Assembly (NCBI GenBank): GCA_910586405.1
Contig: CAJUII010000022.1
Coordinates: 1-37,550, forward strand
Direction of reading: 5' to 3'
Length of the DNA stretch: 37,550 nucleotides
DNA from: an uncultured Lachnospiraceae bacterium
GTDB lineage: Bacteria > Bacillota > Clostridia > Lachnospirales > Lachnospiraceae
Both the position numbers and the translations under genes were made by a program. The notes under the pieces are model-generated. The model searched no databases, had not been told where the DNA came from, and worked only from the letters and a program-made list of their open reading frames with translations. Shown one piece after another: positions 15,150 to 23,438 of this stretch (the stretch's first letter is position 1; each line of letters opens with the position of its first letter).

Positions 15150-16532
15150 CTATGTATTTTCAGAAGCGTTTTCATCAATCTCTGGATTGGATTCGTCCCG
15201 CGCAGTTTTAGTGACCAACACTGATTGTATCACATTTTTCTCCACTTTTACAATCTTAAATGTATACCCGTCAATCTCTATCTCGTACTTCTCATCCTCG
15301 TCTGGTATACGGTCAAGCTTGGAGATCAGATATCCGTTGAGCGTCTCAAACTCTGTATCGCCAAAGGAGATATCAAATCGCGTTTCCAAGTCCTCCAGCT
15401 TCGTTATTCCCTCAATGACATACTCATTCTCACCCTTCTCCTCGATATGATTTTCCTCCGGGTCATACTCATCCATAATATTACCGACAATCTCCTCCAG
15501 AATATCCTCCATCGTCACCAGACCCGAAGTCTGCCCATATTCATCCATGACAATGACCATCTGATTCTTGCCAGACTGCATGCTTCGGAACAAATCGTCA
15601 ATGTTTTTCGTCTCCGGCACAAACACAGCCTCCCTCAGAAGACCCTCCACAGTTCCGACCGGCTGATTGAGACCCTCGTCATTGGTATGTGCCCGCATGG
15701 CGTCTTTCAGATATAGTACCCCGACAATATGGTCAAGATTTTCCTCATAGACGGGGTATCTGCTGTTGCTCTCCTCCAGCATAAAACCCAGCGCATCCTT
15801 AAATGGTGTCGCACTGTCGATCGCCATGATATGATTGCGGTGTGTCATGATATCATTTGCCTTCTTGTCGCCAAATTCAAAGATGTTGGTGATCATCTCC
15901 ACTTCCCCGGCTTCAAGGACACCGAGTTCATGCCCCTCATTCACCATCGAGATGATCTCCTCCTCCGTGACATCCATCTGCTCATCCACATTCCGCAGAC
16001 CAAAAAGCCGCAGCAGACCGTTGGCTGAGACTGCTACAATCCCCGTGAGCGGATACAGCATTGTTCTCAAGAACTGTATATGGCGGATAAATTTGTACGC
16101 CCACGCATCCGGGTATTTCTGTGCAAGCTTTTTCGGCAGGAGGATGCCAAACGTAAGTATTGCATACATGAGCAGAACTGCTGCCAGGATCAACGCCAAC
16201 CAGCCTAGCACCGTCTCGCTGACTTCTTGCAGCACAGACATCTGCTCTAGTCCTTTTCTGATGGCAGCCGTCCATCTCGGCAGAAAAAAGTACCCCATCA
16301 CCAGCTCGATCAGCGTTGTGATCATCTGAATCGAATTGACATAGATTGTCGCACGCTCAATGATGCGGTTTAACAGTATCGACTTTTTGTCCTTCTCCTC
16401 CTCTGCCCTGCGGCTGATCTCCTTCTCATTCATAAGGACAATTGCCTTGTTAAATCCGACAAGGACTGCCTCAATGAACAGCAGTATCAAAAACAATATC
16501 ACACTGCGGGCCGAAGCCCCTCCGTCGTCCAT
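15150..16532 (-). CDS. CorC/HlyC (CNNM-like) CBS-domain membrane protein
   Basis: A 460-residue protein: an N-terminal DUF21/CNNM membrane domain (spans near 8-28, 68-87 and 108-133, with a further hydrophobic stretch near 158), paired CBS domains about 205-335 (NDIMTHRNHIMAID, MVIVMDEYGQTSGLVTMED) and a C-terminal CorC_HlyC domain about 350-440. Family members take part in Mg or Co transport or resistance; substrate here is unknown. Compared with typical members the N-terminus is complete. An AGGAGAG site lies 10 bases before the ATG. It is separated from the upstream toxin gene by a strong terminator (16667-16698), so it has its own transcript; I find only a weak promoter candidate in the gap. 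Confidence 0.9.
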   Translation of the reverse strand: MDDGGASARSVILFLILLFIEAVLVGFNKAIVLMNEKEISRRAEEEKDKKSILLNRIIERATIYVNSIQMITTLIELVMGYFFLPRWTAAIRKGLEQMSVLQEVSETVLGWLALILAAVLLMYAILTFGILLPKKLAQKYPDAWAYKFIRHIQFLRTMLYPLTGIVAVSANGLLRLFGLRNVDEQMDVTEEEIISMVNEGHELGVLEAGEVEMITNIFEFGDKKANDIMTHRNHIMAIDSATPFKDALGFMLEESNSRYPVYEENLDHIVGVLYLKDAMRAHTNDEGLNQPVGTVEGLLREAVFVPETKNIDDLFRSMQSGKNQMVIVMDEYGQTSGLVTMEDILEEIVGNIMDEYDPEENHIEEKGENEYVIEGITKLEDLETRFDISFGDTEFETLNGYLISKLDRIPDEDEKYEIEIDGYTFKIVKVEKNVIQSVLVTKTARDESNPEIDENASENT

Positions 16533-16666
16533 TTTCTACTTTCTCTCCTTTTCACTTTTGAATATCTTTCTTCGAGCATACAAACAACAGTTTCTCTGCT
16601 CGCCGCACACCTCATACGCTGTTTTGGCGGCTTACCGCCTCTGCATGAGACTGTGTAAAAAAATAG

Positions 16667-16698
16667 AAGGTGTAAGCTGCACATGCAGACTACACCTT
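16667..16698 (-). terminator. Terminator after the mazF-type gene
   Basis: Two nested stems, AAGGTGTA/TACACCTT outside and CTGCA/TGCAG inside with a 2-base mismatch on each side, are followed on the minus strand by seven T residues. This ends the nnr-alr-mazF transcript. The rest of the 209-base gap up to 16532 holds a small GGCGG/CCGCC hairpin (16626-16639) and no coding frame I can support. Confidence 0.8.
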
Positions 16699-16741
16699 AC
16701 TAATATAACATTACTATTGATAAACGTCAATATCCAAAGCC

Positions 16742-17083
16742 CTATGTATCAAGCTCAAGACTAATCTGTAAGGCTCTGTTGACCCTCTGCATAATGGGAG
16801 AATCCAGATGACACACTTTGTCCTTTAGACGTTTCTTATCAATAGTCCTCAACTGTTCAAGCAATATCACTGAATCCTTTACCATATCATAATGTCCCGC
16901 ATTCAGCTCTATATGCGTTGGCAGGTTCGCCTTGTTCATCTTCGATGTGATCGCCGCACAGATCACGGTCGGACTATGCTTGTTTCCCACATCATTTTGT
17001 ATGATAAGAACAGGTCTGACTCCTCCCTGTTCAGAGCCTACTACTGGTCTTAAATCTGCGTAATAAATATCTCCTCTTCTCAT
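16742..17083 (-). CDS. MazF/PemK-type endoribonuclease toxin (NdoA-like)
   Basis: A 113-residue protein with the near-identical family start RRGDIYYADLRPVVGSEQGG, then VRPVLIIQNDVGN and ICAAITSK. MazF enzymes cut mRNA at short sequence motifs. The ATG at 17083 has GAGGTG 7 bases upstream; ATG 17089 would place it one base away, and a GTG at 17098 has no site. In Bacillus subtilis ndoA also follows alr, but there a small antitoxin gene lies between them. Here the 85 bases between alr and this gene are too short and hold no coding frame, so the antitoxin is missing or elsewhere. It shares the nnr-alr transcript. Confidence 0.92.
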   Translation of the reverse strand: MRRGDIYYADLRPVVGSEQGGVRPVLIIQNDVGNKHSPTVICAAITSKMNKANLPTHIELNAGHYDMVKDSVILLEQLRTIDKKRLKDKVCHLDSPIMQRVNRALQISLELDT

Positions 17084-17168
17084 TCTCATACACCTCACTG
17101 TTGTTGTATGATACTATTTTTTCCAGCGGAGAAATTTTTATTCAGTTCCAGCACAAAATTTGTGATGT

Positions 17169-18329
17169 CTATTCATAAATTAATGTATCGTCCAGTTTAT
17201 AAATCCGTGGGATGCGCTTCCCGATATCGCAGGCAAGTTCATAGTTAAATCTGCCAGACAATGCACCAAGCTCCTCCATCGTGATGCAGGCTGTGCCGTC
17301 TGTCCCGATCAGAGTCACTTGATCCCCCACGCACACCGGTGAATCGAGATCTGTGACATCGATCATAAACTGATCCATACAGACACGTCCCAAGATCGGC
17401 GCCCGCTGACCTTTGAGGAGCACATGCCCTATATTCGAAAGGCTTCTGGGATACCCATCGCCATAACCAATGCAGATTGTCGCAACAATTGTATTTCTTT
17501 TTGTTGTAAAAGTTCCGCCATAGCTGATTTGCTGTCCGGCTGGCACTGTCTTGACATACACAACTCTTGATTTCAGTGAAAGCATGGGCTTCAACCGTAT
17601 TTTCTCATCCGCCTGCACCGCGTCCGACGGCCACAACCCATACAGAATGATTCCTGCCCGCACTGCGTCCATCTGCGCTTCTGGCATTTCTACAATCCCC
17701 GCACTGTTGGAACAGTGTTTCATCGAGATTTTGATTCTTAATTCCCGCTCAATCTGCTCCACATAATTCTGAAATAATGCCATTTGATGATAAGCCCTTG
17801 TCCGGTCAGCCTCGTCCGCTGTCGCAAAATGCGTAAAAATCCCCTCGATCTTTAATCCGGGAAGCGCCTGAATCTGTCGAATCAGCGACAAGCTCTCCGC
17901 GTCAGGATGAATGCCAATCCGCGTCATACCTGTATCTATTTTCAGATGCACACTGCACTCTTTTCCAACCTTTACAGCAGCCGATGACAGTTCCCTGGCA
18001 GTTTCAAGCGTAAACACTGTAGAGCGTACATTTTCCCTGATCAGGCGTTCATAGCTGTATGGAAAAGTGTATCCTAAGATCAAAAGCGGTTTGCAAATCC
18101 CGCCCTCTTTTAGTGCAAATGCCTCCTCCGCAGTGGCTACTGCAAAGCCCCACACCTGCTCCTCCGCTTCTAATACCCGCGCAATCTGTGCAGCGCCATG
18201 CCCATAGCCGTCCGTCTTTAGGACTGCGATGATCTGTGTCGTCCGATTGATACTTTTCTTAATCTCTTCTATATTAAAATGCAAAGCATCCAGATCAATC
18301 TCCGCCCAAGCCCTGTCATAATGTTTCAT
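17169..18329 (-). CDS. alr: Alanine racemase
   Basis: A 386-residue fold-type III PLP enzyme that interconverts L- and D-alanine for peptidoglycan and teichoic acid. The PLP lysine lies in VLKTDGYGHG (K38; most relatives have KADAYGHG), KIDTGMTRIG near 129, the second catalytic base Tyr in ISYGGTF near 264, and GRVCMDQFMID near 309. Length and motifs are complete. It starts 19 bases after the nnr stop and is followed after 85 bases by the mazF-type gene, an order well known from Bacilli and Clostridia. Confidence 0.95.
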   Translation of the reverse strand: MKHYDRAWAEIDLDALHFNIEEIKKSINRTTQIIAVLKTDGYGHGAAQIARVLEAEEQVWGFAVATAEEAFALKEGGICKPLLILGYTFPYSYERLIRENVRSTVFTLETARELSSAAVKVGKECSVHLKIDTGMTRIGIHPDAESLSLIRQIQALPGLKIEGIFTHFATADEADRTRAYHQMALFQNYVEQIERELRIKISMKHCSNSAGIVEMPEAQMDAVRAGIILYGLWPSDAVQADEKIRLKPMLSLKSRVVYVKTVPAGQQISYGGTFTTKRNTIVATICIGYGDGYPRSLSNIGHVLLKGQRAPILGRVCMDQFMIDVTDLDSPVCVGDQVTLIGTDGTACITMEELGALSGRFNYELACDIGKRIPRIYKLDDTLIYE

Positions 18330-18348
18330 GCTCTAACTCTCCATTTCC

Positions 18349-19863
18349 CTATGCTGTAATATTTTTCAGTGATTTAATAATATCCTGTGCCATGATAAAA
18401 TATGCAGAAGTCCGCTTCCTCGCGTCATCTCCGGCAAGTCCATGTGCATACGTCCCCATCACCGCCGCCTCAAATCCGCTGTATCCCTGAGCCAAAAGCC
18501 CGGCTATAATCCCGGTGAGCACATCGCCGGAGCCTGCCGTCGCCATCCCGTCATTCCCGCTTCCGTTCAGATAAGTCAATTTCCCTCTTTTGGTCACAAT
18601 CGATCGGGCATCCTTGCAGACAAGAGAGATATCATATTTCTTAGTGAAAGCCTTGCAGCTGCCAATTAAATCCTTCTTGATCTCTGTCACAGGACACTTC
18701 TTCAATCTGGCAAATTCACCAAGATGCGGCGTAAATATAACATCCTGATCTTTTTTTCTGTATCCAAACGCAAACATCCGCAAAAGTTCTTCCTTCTGTG
18801 ATAGTATATTCAGCGCATCCGCATCGATGACTAACGGCTTATCGCACAGCTCCAGCGTCATTTCCAGAATGATATGCGCCTTTGCCGACAGCGAAAGACC
18901 AGGACCGACAGCAACCACATCTGCCCATTCGATGCCAGCTTGGAGCATGTCAAAATCCTCCTCGCACAATTCTTCCCCATAGGTATCCACAATCGCTTCC
19001 GGCAGCTTTTTCAGCAGACTGTCACGGTTCTCGGACGCCGTAAAAATCCGCACCATTCCCGCCCCCGACCGATATGCGCTCAGGGCAGAGAGGAAACATG
19101 CACCGCCCATATTTCTGCTCCCCGCAATCAGGAGCAGCTTCCCGAAGGTCCCCTTATTTCCCGCAGGATTCCGCTCTGGGAATCGAAGGTCCTCCTCCAC
19201 ATCCGTAAAGGTGACAACACCAGTTCTCTTGTTCTGTGTCACTGCACGGGGAATCCCTATTGGCACACAGATGACCTCTCCGGCACACGAAGCGCCTGGA
19301 TACAGCATCAATCCCAATTTTCTGTAAGCAAATGTAACAGTGATGTCCGCCTTCACCGCACATCCCATAATGCGCCCGTCATCCGCGTTGACCCCCGATG
19401 GGATATCGATTGCCACAATCTTTGCTTTTGAGGCATTCATTGCCTCGACTGCCTTTCTGTATTTGCCCTCGATCTCTCGTGTGATACCGATCCCAAACAG
19501 CGCATCGACAATCACATCGTACACAGTATGCTCCACGCCATAATGAATAGGAATCTTCATCTTTTTCGCAGTCTCCAACTGAACATTCGCTTCCGGTGAC
19601 AGCTTTGAGGCATCACCGATCATATTAATCTCCGCGTGAACCCCTTCCTCCTGAAGCATTCGGGCTACAGCAATCCCATCTCCACCATTATTGCCGCTCC
19701 CTGCCATGACCCCCACATAGAGATCTCTGCCAAACCTGTCCAGAAGCACCCTGACTGTCTCCAGCGCAGCGCGCTCCATCAAGACAAGTGACTGTATGCC
19801 ATACTCCTCAATTGCCATCTGGTCATAGGCTTTCATTTCCGCCGATGTCAACACATATTCCAT
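18349..19863 (-). CDS. nnr: Bifunctional NAD(P)H-hydrate epimerase / ADP-dependent NAD(P)HX dehydratase
   Basis: A 504-residue metabolite-repair enzyme. The N-terminal half (about 1-210, YjeF_N) contains AGSGNNGGDGIAVAR near 55-69 and epimerises damaged NAD(P)HX. The C-terminal half (about 225-500, ribokinase-like) contains GTFGKLLLIAGSRNMGG near 235 and GSGDVLTGIIAG near 447, and dehydrates S-NAD(P)HX using ADP. The start is ATG 19863, with GGGAGGG 3-4 bases upstream and the family-typical MEYVLTSAEMKAYD; a longer frame to 19923 would run through the promoter region. First gene of nnr-alr-mazF. Confidence 0.94.
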   Translation of the reverse strand: MEYVLTSAEMKAYDQMAIEEYGIQSLVLMERAALETVRVLLDRFGRDLYVGVMAGSGNNGGDGIAVARMLQEEGVHAEINMIGDASKLSPEANVQLETAKKMKIPIHYGVEHTVYDVIVDALFGIGITREIEGKYRKAVEAMNASKAKIVAIDIPSGVNADDGRIMGCAVKADITVTFAYRKLGLMLYPGASCAGEVICVPIGIPRAVTQNKRTGVVTFTDVEEDLRFPERNPAGNKGTFGKLLLIAGSRNMGGACFLSALSAYRSGAGMVRIFTASENRDSLLKKLPEAIVDTYGEELCEEDFDMLQAGIEWADVVAVGPGLSLSAKAHIILEMTLELCDKPLVIDADALNILSQKEELLRMFAFGYRKKDQDVIFTPHLGEFARLKKCPVTEIKKDLIGSCKAFTKKYDISLVCKDARSIVTKRGKLTYLNGSGNDGMATAGSGDVLTGIIAGLLAQGYSGFEAAVMGTYAHGLAGDDARKRTSAYFIMAQDIIKSLKNITA

Positions 19864-19913
19864 AAACCCTCCCACCCTTTCATGAAGCACAGACATGCTC
19901 TGCCGTTTTTCAT

Positions 19914-19923
19914 AGTATACCAC
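19914..19923 (-). promoter_or_regulatory. Extended -10 promoter candidate for nnr-alr-mazF
   Basis: On the minus strand TGGTATACT (19922-19914) has the TGn plus TATACT form of an extended -10. It lies about 50 bases before the nnr ATG and just after the terminator of the upstream gene, where a new promoter is expected. I see no good -35. Confidence 0.5.
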
Positions 19924-19941
19924 ACTCTTCCATGAAAAAAA

Positions 19942-19971
19942 ACTCCCTGACAGCTATTCCTGCCGGGGAGT
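19942..19971 (-). terminator. Terminator overlapping the stop codon of the coiled-coil gene
   Basis: A strong stem (outer ACTCCC/GGGAGT, inner CAG/CTG, short loop) is followed on the minus strand by eight T residues (19942-19935). The stop codon TAG of the coiled-coil gene (19956-19954) lies in the loop, so its last codons encode half of the hairpin. It separates rex-coiled-coil from nnr. Confidence 0.85.
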
Positions 19972-20604
19972 CTTTCCGCCAATTAAATCCTTTTCCTTAT
20001 TTAATACATTTTGAGGGTTGTATTTCATGTCAAACATATTAATCACATCCGGTCCGAAAATATCATGCATATAATTATACATCTCATCGTTCCAGATCTC
20101 TTTTTGCTGTCTAAGGATAATCTTTTTCTTGAGTTGCACCTTAAAGTCGGAAACCCACTGATTGATCGCATTGATATCCTGGATATTCTGCTGTATCCTG
20201 CCATAGCACACCCGCATACTCGCCAGCATCAATGCTTGATTTGCCTCATCGATCTGTCTGGGAATCTCCATAAGCTCATCATTGTAGTCCTCCATCTTCT
20301 GTTTGGACTCCTCAATCATGCGCTTATTTTCCTCCATTTTCTTTTCCTTCGCAGAACTGTCCGGCAGCTCCATGATCGACACAATTTCCTGCATCAGTTT
20401 CTTTTTGAATGCTGCGAGACTTTTCAGCTCTGTGTTGAGCTTTCCCTGACGCTTCAAAACTTCATTGAGTTCATCTTCAAGCCGCTGGATTTCCTCGTTC
20501 TCGCCTGCCTGCGTAAACAGCTTATGCCATTGATTGTCAAGCGTCAAAATGGGTATCTTTTTGCCTATTAATGCCTCCCGAAAGACCTCATCCTCCTGTT
20601 CCAT
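19954..20604 (-). CDS. Coiled-coil protein of unknown function
   Basis: A 216-residue, strongly charged protein with no membrane span or signal peptide. Residues about 37-75 and 85-125 are predicted coiled coil from the heptad-like Leu/Ile pattern with many Glu and Lys; the C-terminal third (IWNDEMYNYMHDIFGP and on) looks like a short globular part. I do not recognise a named family. It begins 25 bases after the rex stop and shares its transcript; GAAGG lies about 7 bases before the ATG. The link to redox control is only positional. Confidence 0.8.
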   Translation of the reverse strand: MEQEDEVFREALIGKKIPILTLDNQWHKLFTQAGENEEIQRLEDELNEVLKRQGKLNTELKSLAAFKKKLMQEIVSIMELPDSSAKEKKMEENKRMIEESKQKMEDYNDELMEIPRQIDEANQALMLASMRVCYGRIQQNIQDINAINQWVSDFKVQLKKKIILRQQKEIWNDEMYNYMHDIFGPDVINMFDMKYNPQNVLNKEKDLIGGKTPRQE

Positions 20605-20629
20605 CCTATAACCTTCTTTCCTATTATTA

Positions 20630-21256
20630 TCATTGGTTCATAATACCATACGATAGCTTCATAAGACTGTCGGAAAGGTGCACATTCTCCACAACGATGC
20701 TTTCCGGCACATTCAAATCTACATGTGCAAAATTCCAAATGGCTTTAATATTGCATCTGACAAGTATTTCAGCGGTCTTGACAGCGCCGTCCTTCGGTAT
20801 GGTGAGCACTGCAATGTCAATGTCATTCTCCCTGATAAACCGCTCTATGTTCTCCACAGGCTGTACTGCTATTCCTCTAAGCTCCTTACCATATAGTGCG
20901 GGATTCCTGTCAAATATTCCTCTCAGAATAAATCCCCTGCGCTCAAAGTTCATATAATTTGCAAGCGCCTGGCCCAAATTTCCTGCGCCTACAATGATAA
21001 GATTATGAGTCTTGTTAAGTCCGAGTATCTTTGCAATCTCATCATAGAGATACTCCACATTGTAACCATATCCCTGCTGACCAAACCCTCCAAAATTATT
21101 AAAATCCTGCCGAATCTGTGACGCAGTAACCTTCATCAGCTTACTCAAATCCTGTGATGATATCCGCTCGATACCACTGTCCTTCAACTCTCCGAGATAC
21201 CTGTAATATCTGGGAAGTCTTGAGACAACCGCCTGTGATATATTCTTATCATCCAC
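20630..21256 (-). CDS. rex: Redox-sensing transcriptional repressor Rex
   Basis: A 208-residue repressor that senses the NADH/NAD ratio and controls fermentation genes. The start is the GTG at 21256, not an upstream ATG: GGAGG lies 8 bases before it and the product then begins M-DDKNISQAVVSRLPRYYRYL, the standard Rex N-terminus. The winged helix covers about 1-75 (VTASQIRQDFNNFGGFGQQGYGY), and the Rossmann domain starts with VGAGNLGQAL near 90. Its promoter is overlapped by a Rex-box-like site, suggesting self-repression. The downstream coiled-coil gene is co-transcribed. Confidence 0.96.
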   Translation of the reverse strand: MDDKNISQAVVSRLPRYYRYLGELKDSGIERISSQDLSKLMKVTASQIRQDFNNFGGFGQQGYGYNVEYLYDEIAKILGLNKTHNLIIVGAGNLGQALANYMNFERRGFILRGIFDRNPALYGKELRGIAVQPVENIERFIRENDIDIAVLTIPKDGAVKTAEILVRCNIKAIWNFAHVDLNVPESIVVENVHLSDSLMKLSYGIMNQ

Positions 21257-21310
21257 GAGTCCTACCTCCATATACATATATGCCAAAAAAACAACAAAAT
21301 ATATAGCATA

Positions 21311-21339
21311 AGTATACAATATTGTTAAATGATTGTCAA
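21311..21339 (-). promoter_or_regulatory. rex promoter
   Basis: On the minus strand a perfect TTGACA (21339-21334), a 17-base spacer and TATACT (21316-21311). The predicted start leaves a leader of about 50 bases before the GTG. Confidence 0.8.
21322..21339. promoter_or_regulatory. Rex-box-like operator over the rex -35 and spacer
   Basis: The 18 bases TTGTTAAATGATTGTCAA match the clostridial-type Rex palindrome (TTGTTAA...TTAACAA) at about 14 of 18 positions. One half is perfect and the other contains the -35 itself. Binding here would block the promoter, giving autoregulation. Judged by eye against the known consensus. Confidence 0.5.
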
Positions 21340-21363
21340 ATAGTTTTCCAGATGCAATTCCGA

Positions 21364-21392
21364 TTGCTTTTATTGTGATTCTCTTTTATAAT
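21364..21392 (+). promoter_or_regulatory. Promoter of the ABC-F gene
   Basis: TTGCTT (21364-21369), a 17-base spacer and a perfect TATAAT (21387-21392), divergent from the rex promoter. The leader to the ATG at 21458 is about 60 bases and shows no obvious attenuator peptide or strong hairpin. Confidence 0.7.
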
Positions 21393-21457
21393 AAATGTTG
21401 GCAGTTTTGATACAATCAAGAATGTACAAATTATGAATATACATAAGGAGGTTCACC

Positions 21458-23365
21458 ATGATTCTGTCATGCAGTAATATAGATAAAACCTTTGTTGATA
21501 ACCACGTCCTCAAAAACGCATCCTTTCATATAGAAGATCATGAGAAAGCCGCCATCATTGGCATCAACGGCGCAGGCAAATCCACCTTGCTCAAGATCAT
21601 CACAGGACATCTGCCAGCCGACGCGGGCATCGTAACCTTTGCAAAGGACAAAAATTATGGCTATCTGGCACAGCATCAGGCTGTGGACAGCGAAAACACG
21701 ATCTTTGATGAGCTGCTCACTGTCAAGCAGGAAGTGCTTGACTTGGAGGCTTCTATCCGCCGGACAGAGGCAGATATGAAACATGCCTCCGGCGAAGAGT
21801 TAGAGCTGCTGCTCAAAAAGTACGCGAGCATGACACACCGCTTCGAGGATATCAATGGTTATGCCTGCAAAAGTGAAATCACAGGGATCTTAAAAGGCTT
21901 AGGCTTTCAGGAGGACGAGTTTGACAAAAAAGTCGCCACGCTCTCCGGCGGGCAGAAAACACGTGTAGCCCTCGGCAAACTGCTGTTGCAAAAGCCGGAT
22001 CTGATCATGCTCGACGAGCCGACCAACCATCTTGATCTCAACTCGATCACTTGGCTTGAAACGTACCTGCTGAATTACAAAGGCGCTGTCATCATCGTCT
22101 CACACGACCGCTATTTTTTGGACAAGATAACCACGAAAATCATTGAGATTGACAACGGCGTCGTCTCCACTTTTCACGGAAATTATTCCGACTATGCCAT
22201 CCAGAAGGAACATCTGCGCACAGAGCAGATGAATGCCTACCTCAACCAGCAGCGTGAGATCAAACATCAGGAGGAAGTCATCGACAAGCTTAAGCAATTT
22301 AACCGCGAAAAATCCATAAGGCGCGCAGAGAGCCGCGAAAAGATGCTCGACAAGATCGAACGGCTCGAAAAGCCCACAGAAGTCCGGGCAGACATGAAGC
22401 TGACACTCACGCCTCACAGAATCAGCGGCAATGATGTCATGCAGGTTGAAGATCTTTCTAAGCGCTTTGGCATCAATCGACTGTTTGAAAATGTGTCGTT
22501 TGAGATCAAGCGCGGTGAACATGTCGCCATTATCGGGGACAATGGGACAGGCAAGACAACTTTACTAAAAATCATCAATGAACTTATTCCTATGGACACC
22601 GGCATCATTAAGCTGGGCACTAATGTAGAGATTGGCTACTATGACCAGGAGCATCATGTACTCCATATGGAGAAAAGCCTATTCGAAGAAATCAGTGATG
22701 ATTACCCCGATTTGACCAACACGGAAATCAGAAATACACTGGCGGCCTTTCTGTTTACCGGAGAAGATGTGTTCAAGAAAATCAGCGCTCTAAGCGGCGG
22801 TGAGCGCGGGCGCGTATCCCTCGCAAAGCTCATGTTGTCCGAAGCAAACTTCCTCATTCTCGATGAGCCGACAAACCACTTAGATCTCACCTCCAAAGAA
22901 ATCCTGGAAACAGCGCTTAACGCTTATGAGGGAACTGTACTCTACGTCTCACATGACCGATATTTTATCAACAAGACAGCAACGCGCATCCTCGAACTGA
23001 CACACCGGCAGTTTATCAATTATATCGGTAATTATGATTACTATCTCGAGAAGAAGGAGCTTTTGACACCTGCATCTGATCTGGCTGCCAGCGTCAAGTC
23101 AGAGGAACCCTCCACGCAGAAGCTTGACTGGAAACAGCAGAAAGAAAATCAGGCGCTTCTGCGCAAAAGAGAAAATGATCTGAAAAAATGTGAGGAAAAA
23201 ATAGAAGCGCTTGAAAACAAAAATACAGCGCTCGACGAGGAGATGGCAAGCCCCGAAATCGCCACAAACTCCGCGAAACTTCAAGAAATCGCAAAACAAA
23301 AGGAAGACATCGAAGCCGAGCTTGAAATACTCTATGCCAAATGGGAAGAACTGTCCGAAACTTAG
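21458..23365 (+). CDS. ABC-F family ATPase (translation factor type)
   Basis: A 635-residue soluble protein with two ABC cassettes and no membrane spans. Cassette 1: GINGAGKST (35-43), LSGGQKTR near 163, LDEPTNHLD near 186. The interdomain linker about 245-300 is long and basic (the P-site tRNA interaction motif of ABC-F proteins). Cassette 2: GDNGTGKTT near 361, LSGGERGR near 446, LDEPTNHLD near 468. A C-terminal coiled coil of about 85 residues follows, as in Uup and related proteins. ABC-F proteins act on the ribosome; some give antibiotic resistance and others assist translation. Which type this is cannot be decided from sequence by eye. AAGGAGG lies 6 bases before the ATG. Confidence 0.92.
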   Translation: MILSCSNIDKTFVDNHVLKNASFHIEDHEKAAIIGINGAGKSTLLKIITGHLPADAGIVTFAKDKNYGYLAQHQAVDSENTIFDELLTVKQEVLDLEASIRRTEADMKHASGEELELLLKKYASMTHRFEDINGYACKSEITGILKGLGFQEDEFDKKVATLSGGQKTRVALGKLLLQKPDLIMLDEPTNHLDLNSITWLETYLLNYKGAVIIVSHDRYFLDKITTKIIEIDNGVVSTFHGNYSDYAIQKEHLRTEQMNAYLNQQREIKHQEEVIDKLKQFNREKSIRRAESREKMLDKIERLEKPTEVRADMKLTLTPHRISGNDVMQVEDLSKRFGINRLFENVSFEIKRGEHVAIIGDNGTGKTTLLKIINELIPMDTGIIKLGTNVEIGYYDQEHHVLHMEKSLFEEISDDYPDLTNTEIRNTLAAFLFTGEDVFKKISALSGGERGRVSLAKLMLSEANFLILDEPTNHLDLTSKEILETALNAYEGTVLYVSHDRYFINKTATRILELTHRQFINYIGNYDYYLEKKELLTPASDLAASVKSEEPSTQKLDWKQQKENQALLRKRENDLKKCEEKIEALENKNTALDEEMASPEIATNSAKLQEIAKQKEDIEAELEILYAKWEELSET

Positions 23366-23438
23366 ATACACTTGACATTTTCCTCTTTATATTAGAAGAT
23401 ATAACTACGATATAAAGCTACAGAAAGGCGTGAATGAT

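Noticed and set aside
23371..23420. TTGACA after the ABC-F gene as exonuclease promoter
   Set aside because: No -10 element lies at the right distance; the TATA-like bases are at 10 or 22 bases, so I do not call a promoter.
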